Assembly: GCA_034359265.1 (NCBI GenBank)
Contig: CP136891.1
Location: 12,104,501-12,168,500 of the forward strand
Direction of reading: 5' to 3'
Source of the DNA: Canna indica
Taxonomy: Eukaryota; Streptophyta; Magnoliopsida; Zingiberales; Cannaceae
DNA length: 64,000 bases
Within the stretch, counting starts at the first letter, position 1; each line of letters starts with the position of its first letter. The notes below the pieces were generated by a model, which was not told where the DNA came from, made no database searches, and worked only from the letters and a program-made list of their open reading frames with translations. A program made the translations under genes and the position numbers. Below, piece by piece: positions 47,401 through 57,385 of this stretch.

Positions 47401-50400
47401 GCTGGTAGCTCCAAATCAGGGAGTTCTTGTACTACCGTTTTAATTTTGGAAATTAATTGAAGGTCCGAAGGCTTGAGGCGTTTGTCACCCTGTGGTCCAG
47501 TCTTAGAATACAAAGGACCAAGCAATGTCCCTAGATTTGGAATATAAGATCTGGCATAGTTTAACAGGCCCAGCCACGATCTCAGGCCTGTTTTACTCTT
47601 CATCTGTTCTGTATCAAAACTGACTATCTTTTTGATAATATGGGGCTGCAGTTTGATCTTGCTGTTACCGATGATTGCCCCTAGAAACTCAATCTCTCGA
47701 GTTGCTAATTTCATCTTGGTCGGGGATAAGACTAATCCCCATTTTTCACAAATTTTTAGCATAGTCTCAAGATGCTTGGCATGATCCTTTTCATTCTCAG
47801 AGAAGATGAGAATGTCATCAATATATACGGCTATAAAGTCTTCCGTGCCAACGAAGCACTGATCCATTTTTCTCTGAAAGACTGCTGGCGCATTCTTTAA
47901 GCCGAAAGGCATAACTAGCCATTCGTATAATCCACCGGGTACTATAAAGGCTGTCCATGGGATGGACTCACTATTCATGGCAACCTGGTGGAATCCACTT
48001 TTCAGGTCGAATTTGGAAAATATTCGACTGTTTCCTATCCGTTTGAGGATTGTATTAATGCCGGGTAAGCTATATTGGTCTTTGTGGGTATTGTCATTCA
48101 ATGTCCGGTAATTGAAGACCATACGCTCTTTACCCCTTTCCTCCTTTCCAGTAGTTGGGTTTATTGTTGTACCTGAGTTAACTATGATGGCCATAGTTCT
48201 ATGTCTGCTGGTACTTGGCCGGATTGCCCCTATCTTCAGTAGGGCTTGTACGTGTCTATTGTACTGGTCTTTCATCAGAGGGCTGATGTGTTTAAGCGGC
48301 TTATCCTGAATCGTCAAGTCTGGATTGATGATGTCAAGTTTACATGTGACTTGATTCTTAGTCCAATGCTGGGTCGGGTTCTCTCCAATAAACCCTTGTT
48401 CCTTTAGCCTTGTCAAGAGTGGGCTGAATTTTTGTTTAAAGCTTGTAGACTCTTGGAAGTTGTCATAAGCAACTGCATTTTGGACTTCTAAGTACTCTTC
48501 TTCTGACAGATTCAGTTCATCTATGGATGTGGAATTTAGAACTTCTGTATCCAATCTTGTATTTATGGTAGTGACTTTCTTGTAGAACGTCACCGTTTGT
48601 TCTTCGATCCGAACACCTCCTTGCATGGCTCGGATGAAATTACACCCCACTAACATCTGAATACCATCTCTCTTTCCCATTGGAAAGGCATACGTGAATG
48701 GTATTTTAAACTTGTTTTCTTCAATACTCATCAGTCCGCCCTTCAATCTCATCTTGGCAGTTTGTTGCGAATTAACCCCGTTGATTTGTATAGGGAACGC
48801 ACTGGGCTCCAAAGACTCTGATGGAATAGAGTCCTGATCTATACAACATACTGTGGCTCCAGTATCCAAGATGGCTTGGACTTTAAATGGCTTAACACTT
48901 GGAATCTCCATTATAATTTCCATATTATAAAGTCTGTTAAAGACTCGTCTTCCTTTGTGAATTCCTTGATAAATGGAGGCAATATCTGAATCATTTATGG
49001 CTTCTAACGCTGCTTTAGAGACAATTCCTGGCGTCTTGATGATTGTTTCCTCATCATCTTCATCTACCCAGGCGGCTTTTCCTTTGTCTTTTCTTTCTTT
49101 GTTGAGATCCATAGCACCGAATTCTTCCTCAAGGGTTTTAATGTCACCAGATAGTTGTGTATCAACAAGCTCTTGTTTAACTCTTTCGTTCTCAATTAAG
49201 AGAAATGTGACATATTCTAGCAATTCCTTGATAAGGGTGTCCTTCTCATCATAAGGTTTCAGTGGTGCTCTTTTTATGTTGATCTTTCGTCCGAGGCAAA
49301 ACCTCGAACACATGGGACATGCTGTTATAAGACATTTTCTGCAATGGGATCGCATATTCGGATTTGTGGGCTCTTTGCAAATCGTGCATCTATCACAGCC
49401 CTTGGTAACATCAGTGTTGTCTTCCCATGTATGAGGACAATCCCTCATTTCAGCAGGTAATGTCACTGTTACTCTCCATGAGAGCTCTGGTTGATCTGAT
49501 GTGGTGATGACGAACGCTGTTTCATATGGATAATTATTGTAATCAATGGCGAGCTTGGTTGCTTGCCCAGACTCGCCTTCGGAGAAGGAGCAGATTCCTT
49601 CACTATCAGGTTCGTTTAAATCGACCGAAACGACATCCCAGTCGTTGGTTAGATCTAGGTTTTCCATTACTGCAGCTCTGGCAATGTTTCCGCTTTTCCC
49701 TTTACAATCGCGGGCAAAATGTCCTTCTTCCCCGCAAATGAAACATTTGCATTTTCTGACCTTGTCTGCATATTTTCGTTTGAATATCCTAACATGGGTA
49801 TCATGAGGCTTACCCTTGTAGGATGTTGACTTTCTGAGACCGTATTTCTTTTCTTTCTGGTAATACCCGGGTATGGGTATTTGAGCACATATTGAAAGAT
49901 TTTTCAAACCTCTGGCTAACGCAGCCTTCTTGCATTGGTCCTCGATATAATTGTATGTGAAGTGTATCCGAGGGAATAGACCAACCTGGCAGCCAGGGTA
50001 TTTGGTGAAGAATGCTGTCTCTAGCTCTCTTCCTAGGAGTGGCGGCATTTTCTTAAAGAATTTATCTGAAATTTCTGTGGATATAAACAGTCTGCCTGAT
50101 TTTGCAGCCAAAATCTTGTATTCATTAATATAGCTTAAGAGATCCTTGATGTTGTGACAGGAGAGTCGTTCTAAATCTTCATAAGCACGAGTCTGTTCCT
50201 CTGTTGACCCTGTGGTGGGGTCTTCCATCAAGAACAATCTTCTTACTTGTGATAAAATATTTTGGGGATCTTCAGCTATCCCTGTGATTTCATCATACTC
50301 GGCAGGGTAGGACATTCTCCATTGAATCCAAGCCTTCTTTTCTATTTCTCCGAGTAAATTCTCCACATAACACATCTTCGATTTGTTGTCGGGCCAATTT

Positions 50401-53400
50401 CTTTCATTTAGCAGGTTCAGTGTGATGGACTCCCATCGAGATATGACATCTGCGTACTGGCCAACGTTCTCAGGTAGTACCAAAATCGCTCCTGTGTTAA
50501 TTTGAGCAGTGGGTAAGTTGTAAACTTCAGAATAGTGTTTTGAGTATCCTCCTCGCAGTTTGCCGACTCTTGAGGATATAGTTGGTATGCTTTGGGGTAA
50601 CTGTGGTGCTACACGTCCCGGGGGATATTGAGCGGGTCCCATAATGGGTTCTCTGGGGACCCTTGTAGTGGTACTGGATTCAGCGGTAGAGAAGGCAGTT
50701 TCAGTTTTTGGGGTCTTCTCTGTCCCTTGAATCAGTTCCCTGATCATCGGATAATCAAGTTCCACTGTATATGCTGCTTGATCTTCATCTTGCCTTGTAT
50801 CATATTTTTCAGCATAATAATTGTAAAAATCCGAAGGTTCTTCTTCTTCGGAAGTATCCCACTTAGGAGGGTTATCCCATTCAACTGTTTCACTGTTGGT
50901 TTCATCGTCTATTTGCAACGTCCAGAGGCTTTGAATAGCCTCTTCTTCTTCTTGTTGTGTGGGGTTGTAGTCATCATCCCAATCTTTTTCTTGCTCTTCG
51001 AATAGCCAGAAATCTTCTTCAGAACATGTTAAAACATTAACTGACTCCTGTACTAGGTCATCTTCCAGTTCAGTTAGTTTAACTGATGTGTCAGGGGCGG
51101 TTGTATAATCTGTGAAATTGAGCAAAAGAGCTCCATCAGATCTTGTCTGAACATTCGCCGCTTGTGGGTTCTGAGGGTTTGGTAGAGTTGCCGGTCGGAT
51201 GATCCATTGTCTGCCTTGTAGACTTACTGTTGTTCTGGGCTGTCCTGGTATTGCCCTGATTCCTCTACTGGCAAGGTGGTCTGCTACATGCTGAACATTG
51301 TAGCGGAAATTAGTATGACTGTTGTTGGATAATCGTCCAATTAAGGACCTGGATATTAGGAGGTTGCTTTCTCCTCCTTGCCATCCTTCATAGCCATGTG
51401 TTTGTACCACCAACTGGATGTGTTCCCTGAAGTCATGGATGCTTACCGTCATGTCGGGTGCTGCATATGCTAACTGGATTCCAGTAGAAAGGTCAATCTC
51501 CATAGAGCTGATGATAGCTCTGTCGTCTGACCATCTGGTGTCTCTGATTAGAACTAGAGCATTAACTCCCGCATTTCTGCGGTGTAGGGTCTGCAGCCTT
51601 ATCATCATCATCCCCATGTGAAGATGCTGAAGTCCTGCTTGAACTAGCAGGTTGTAACTCTGGTCGGTAATGAAGGGGAGCTCCACTTGTGCTCCATCTG
51701 TAGCTAAGATCCTCTCATCAGAGTAGTGCTGGTATACTCTGTGCTGTCTTTCTGCCCAGCCTGCTTGGTACAGGGTCTCGGCAGGTACCTGTTGTGCTCT
51801 CTGGTACTGAGAGATTGATAGCTCGGTTTCTGGGTCTAGCTGTGATTCTAGACTTCTGTTGTAAGTTCTTCCGGATCTTGAAGAAAGATGTCGTTGTGCA
51901 GTATGGCGTAGTCTACTGGCCAATCGGTAACCACGGATCTGGTCTTCGATTGTTGGCTGTAAGTTTCCCTGGTTGGAAATTGAGGCTCTCGGGGGAGCAA
52001 CTTCAGTTCTTGAAGAACTCATTTCTTGAGTTTTAATTTTTCTTCCTCTAGAATTAGCTTAGGGTCTTTGAATACGTATAATTTTCCCTTAAGCTTAGGA
52101 AGTGCTTGTTTGGGTTGTTCACCCAATTGCAGTTTCTGAAGATCTTTCGTGAGCGAGTCAATAGAGCTCGCAAGATCGTCTGGGTTTGCTAGGCTTTTTG
52201 TAGATTTTTCTTTAAGGCTCTTGACTTCAAGTTTTAAGGAGTCAAGATCTTCCTTAATTTTTATAGTAAGCTGAATAATAACGTTCAGCTGCTTGATAAT
52301 AAGTTCAGAAGGTTTTTGGAGATTTGCTGAATTTAATGAGACAAATCCTACTGCAGGACTGCCTAAGTTCTCAGTTGCTTGTAAAGCTTGTGAATATGAA
52401 GTACTGGCAGCAGTTAACTTCCAATCACTCATAAAATGGGAAATACAGAGCTCTATAGACTTAAATAAAGGACGTTTGGATTGTTTCCTCTAATTTAGCT
52501 TAAGATTACGAACGTAGCGGGATTCTTCCTCTATGTTTGAGTACTGCCACCCTCGTTATCGCCTATCTTAAGGTTGATTATAGCAAACAATTTACGTGTC
52601 CTAGTTTAAGTGCGTATAAAGCAAAGTATTAAACACAAAGTATGTGTACCTTGAAAGAGGCTCTGATACCACAATAAAACGGGAAGATTATACAACCGCC
52701 CCTGACAAGATCTGATGTAAGATTATAGTGCATATACAGTGGTTACCGATTGGCCAGTAGACTACGCCATACTGCACAACGACATCTTTCTTCAAGATCC
52801 GGAAGAACTTACAACAGAAGTCTAGAATCACAGCTAGACCCAGAAACCGAGCTATCAATCTCTCAGTACCAGAGAGCACAACAGGTACCTGCCGAGACCC
52901 TGTACCTCTCTAAAGCAGCGTTAGAAGCCATAAATGATTCAGATATTGCCTCCATTTATCAAGGAATTCACAAAGGAAGACGAGTCTTTAACAGACTTTA
53001 TAATATGGAAATTATAATGGAGATTCCAAGTGTTAAGCCATTTAAAGTCCAAGCCATCTTGGATACTGGAGCCACAGTATGTTGTATAGATCAGGACTCT
53101 ATTCCATCAGAGTCTTTGGAGCCCAGTGCGTTCCCTATACAAATCAACGGGGTTAATTCGCAACAAACTGCCAAGATGAGATTGAAGGGCGGACTGATGA
53201 GTATTGAAGAAAACAAGTTTAAAATACCATTCACGTATGCCTTTCCAATGGGAAAGAGAGATGGTATTCAGATGTTAGTGGGGTGTAATTTCATCCGAGC
53301 CATGCAAGGAGGTGTTCGGATCGAAGAACAAACGGTGACGTTCTACAAGAAAGTCACTACCATAAATACAAGATTGGATACAGAAGTTCTAAATTCCACA

Positions 53401-56400
53401 TCCATAGATGAACTGAATCTGTCAGAAGAAGAGTACTTAGAAGTCCAAAATGCAGTTGCTTATGACAACTTCCAAGAGTCTACAAGCTTTAAACAAAAGT
53501 TCAGCCCACTCTTGACAAGGCTAAAGGAACAAGGGTTTATTGGAGAGAACCCGGCCCAGCATTGGACTAAGAATCAAGTCACATGTAAACTTGACATCAT
53601 CAATCCAGACTTGACGATTCAGGATAAGCCGCTTAAACACATCAGCCCTCTGATGAAAGACCAGTACAATAGACACGTACAAGCCCTACTGAAGATAGGG
53701 GCAATCCGGCCAAGTACCAGCAGACATAGAACTATGGCCATCATAGTTAACTCAGGTACAACAATAAACCCAACTACTGGAAAGGAGGAAAGGGGTAAAG
53801 AGCGTATGGTCTTCAATTACCGGACATTGAATGACATATTAACAGAGAAAGAAGAAAAGCAAACTTTGGTGAACTGCATTTCATGGGGGTACTTTAATGC
53901 AAATCATATCATATCAATGTTTAGAAACCATTCATATAATGCATAATTTGATTATTCAGTAACTGTCCAGCACAGCATGGCCTCACATATGCATTTCTTA
54001 TCTTGGAAGTCAGGAATGATCATTCTGCAAAATGTCTCAAGCACTGAAATGGAGAACTAGAGCCGTAATTCTTTTTAATCATATGGTCAAAGAGTGAAGA
54101 AATTAAGAATCTGGATCTATTGCCTTTCTGTTGTGTATGTATACAATTAAAAGAGCAAAACAGCCACTCTAAAATTACTAAAACTAAGTCAGAAGGACTA
54201 GTTTTATTACCTGTTCAAGGCAAGAGAAAGCTGCATCACGGTAAGATTTGACTTTTTTCGAACATGCAGATAAGATAGCATCTAGAACTAGAGAAGGCAT
54301 AGTAGAGTCTTCAGCAGATATTGCTTCATGACAGGATGAACATACTGCAGTTATGCCATAAAGAATAACATCCTTTCCCTGAAAGATTATTACAAAGGGA
54401 AAAGAGGCACTAGGAATTATGACCAATAAACAAGAAAGAATATCTACTAATATTGATATATAAAGATATGCACAAAAGTACAGAACAAAAAAAAGAACTT
54501 GAAATCAGCAATTACTTCGGGGAATATTTGTTAAACTTTTAAAATGTGGAAGGTTCACAAGTTTCAAGATTTTAAGGGAAATATGCTGGCTGCATTCTTA
54601 TAAACTCTTGCCAATACCTTTTCCAGAATCCTATTAAGTTCCTCCAACCAATACTCTATATCATGGTTTAAAATACCGGTACCGGTACCGATCTCGGTCG
54701 GTGACCGGTACCATACCGTACCGACACACGGTACGGTCCGGTATGAAAAGGCATACTGGCCGGGGTTTTTTTTTGCTGCTAAAAATAACTCCAATAACAT
54801 ATAATTGATCAAGAAATACTTAAATTTAAGGCGAATCAAGAAATAATTGATCAAGAAGTAATGTATTAGGGTTTTTCACAGATGCAAGAGAATCATTACA
54901 TTGGAATTAATATAGGGCGGCATTGGCCCATAGCCCAAAGGGTCAAAAAAAATCTGTGTAGCGCAACATAAGATGATTAGGGCAAATTAGTCGCCACACA
55001 TCCCAACATACGGTGTTGGGGAGATTTTTTTGGACCCTTTGGGTTGTGGGCCTGTGTTGCCCTATATTAATTCCAATGTAATAATTCTCTTGTATTTGTG
55101 AAAAACCCTAATACAATATCAAACAATACCCAACGGCTCTTTTTAAGAGCCGTTGGATCATACCGGGCGGTATCGCCCGGTATGATAGCAAATACCGCCC
55201 AGTATTTGCTATATACCGGAGCATACCGGGCGGTATTTACCGGTATTTTTAAAAACCCGATATTTTTCTACAGTGCACAAGGTCATACCGGGCGGTATCA
55301 CCCAGTATGATAGCAAATACCGCCCGGTATTTGATAAATACCAAGCAAAGCAGGAAGTATTCACCGAGATACCGGTATTCTCCCATACCGGATATCTCGT
55401 ATACCGGTAAGTTCAAAAACCGGTAAATACCGGGCATACCGCCCGGTACGGTACGATTTTTTGAACTATGCTCTATATGGTTAGAATATTTGGTACTCTA
55501 CTACACCAGTGCATTCTTATATCAGGATAGTGTGGTCAGCACAAATGCAAAACGATGATATATATGATGTAGGGTGTTGATTGATTTTGATTGAAGAAAT
55601 ACGTGCTTGATTTTTTTATTTTATGAATTGCAGTATAGATAAAGAGAAAAATGTCTGTAACCAAGGATTATAGAATGAAGTGAATGTTTTGTTTTGAAAT
55701 ATAATATACACGGGCGCAAGACCAAGTTTCCCAATGGTACCATTGTCCATATTTGAGTCAGGTCCCATGTAATATGCTGAAAAGAGGTGCAAAGCCAAAG
55801 AGTCAAAGGTAGTCCCGTATTTATCCAAAATTTTCTCTTTCCTTCCTTGACTACTGAAAAAAAAACCAATTAGCAACTTTGTCCTCCATCATAGGCATTT
55901 TCCAAAGGTGTGTCAATTTTGAATTATGAAATTTCCAACATTGCATGCTCTTAAAATATACAAAACTTCTGGAACGTCAACACAATCATGGTCATAGTCA
56001 AACAAACACTATAGTATGTTTAGCTTAGGCTATATCAGGTTCTAGATAAACATGACATGGGTTGAAAACCTCTTGACCTGACTTTTCATTCCAACTTTTA
56101 CATGCATCTAACTACACTTTTCAATCTTGAAGGAATCACATTAACTTTCAACTATGAATATCTTCCAAATTTAAGAAGAAAGTCATATTATGGCTTTTCT
56201 TTGTTTTGTTATTTATGTATTTGTTAATAGATTCATTTACGTTCTTCATGTTGGACACGCAGACCACATACTGATCTATGTAACTCAAATAACTATATAC
56301 AAGCATATTCATACATTGGTAGACAACGATTGATGCAAGATTGATCAAAATAATTCATCTCGTAATTCTACTCATAGACATACCTCCCAAAAACGACCAG

Positions 56401-57334
56401 GTAACTCCTTGAGAAGGCATTTAAGAAGATTGTGATGATAAGAAGAAAGAGATTCACCAATTATTTCACAAAGTTTCCTAATAGCCTTGGCTGACTGTCA
56501 TATCAAATAAGCCAAAATATAAACCAAGTAAATAGTGACAATAATCTTAGTGAATTGAATATTTTCAGGAAATGTTTGCATCCTCAGCCCTATAAATAAC
56601 TTATCACCTTTCTTTTACTTGCCCAAGATGATGAAGCAAGGCAATCACAAAGGAGGACAACAATTTCTGCCAAGTACAATTGAAGAGTCACTCTTTCACT
56701 ACTAGAGATCTCTTCCCAGAGTTCCTCAAATAAAGTACTAATATCTTTATCATCTTCGAACCTACAAAATAATTAACTATAAAAGATTAGCTGTTAATTC
56801 AACTTTCACTAAAGTTAGAGGTTCAAGGATCAGTTAATCTAGACTAATATAAGGATGCAAACTTGAAAAGCATAATAATGGAAGAAGACAATAAAAATTG
56901 CTATATCAAAAACCATGGTTGAGATTTTAATTTTGATATAACTGAGATATGTCTTGACTCTTGACAAGAGATCACTTCTAAAGGAGAGAGCATGACTTGG
57001 ATCTACAAACATTATAACATTGCTTTGCCAAGAGCAATTTATTGGTACAGGGTCCAAATATACCATGATAGAAGACATCTGCCTCATTAACCCATCTATA
57101 GGTGTCAATTTATAGCTAGGCTAAATTTTGTTTCGGTGTACCAGCACAAGAATATGCCAACCAACACAGTATGGAATCATATAGTGCTAGAAAGGCACTT
57201 CCAGACCCCTGCTATATACGGATGCGTAAATTCAATTAAATCATTCTAATGTCACATAAAGTTTCAAAGAGACAAATCCTTGTATGACATCTCATAAAAG
57301 CGCAGAATGCTTTTGTAACATATAAAACATTCTA

Positions 57335-57385
<51 letters not shown>

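Larger units (their letters stand above)
43517..53836 (-). mobile_element. Endogenous badnavirus-like pararetrovirus, rearranged, in an ECM29 intron
   Basis: About 10.3 kb of Caulimoviridae sequence. A near-complete genome unit on the minus strand lies between two tRNA-Met primer sites (52659-52671 and 45073-45085), giving a circular unit of about 7.59 kb, within the badnavirus range. Extra material flanks it. On the left are a short + fragment (43517-43631) and a second minus partial copy of the polyprotein (43632-45070). On the right are a patchwork of tiny pieces (52688-52743) and a + chimeric fragment (52744-53836). Host sequence resumes before 43517 and after 53836, and no target duplication or integrase is seen, as expected for illegitimate recombination. 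The 1.4-kb duplicated segments differ at only a few sites (for example 43857/49437, 44402/49988, 44507/50095), so the insertion is fairly young or homogenised. Confidence 0.93.

Noticed and set aside
49526..49806. Small + strand frames repeated at 43938-44218
   Set aside because: They are antisense shadows of the two copies of the viral coat/zinc-finger region.
53836..53920. Possible ECM29 exon just outside the viral right junction (minus strand, SSPKF-like reading)
   Set aside because: Phase does not fit the neighbouring exons. The true exon, with FFNKVFPILYDVC and matching phases, is at 42764-42638.
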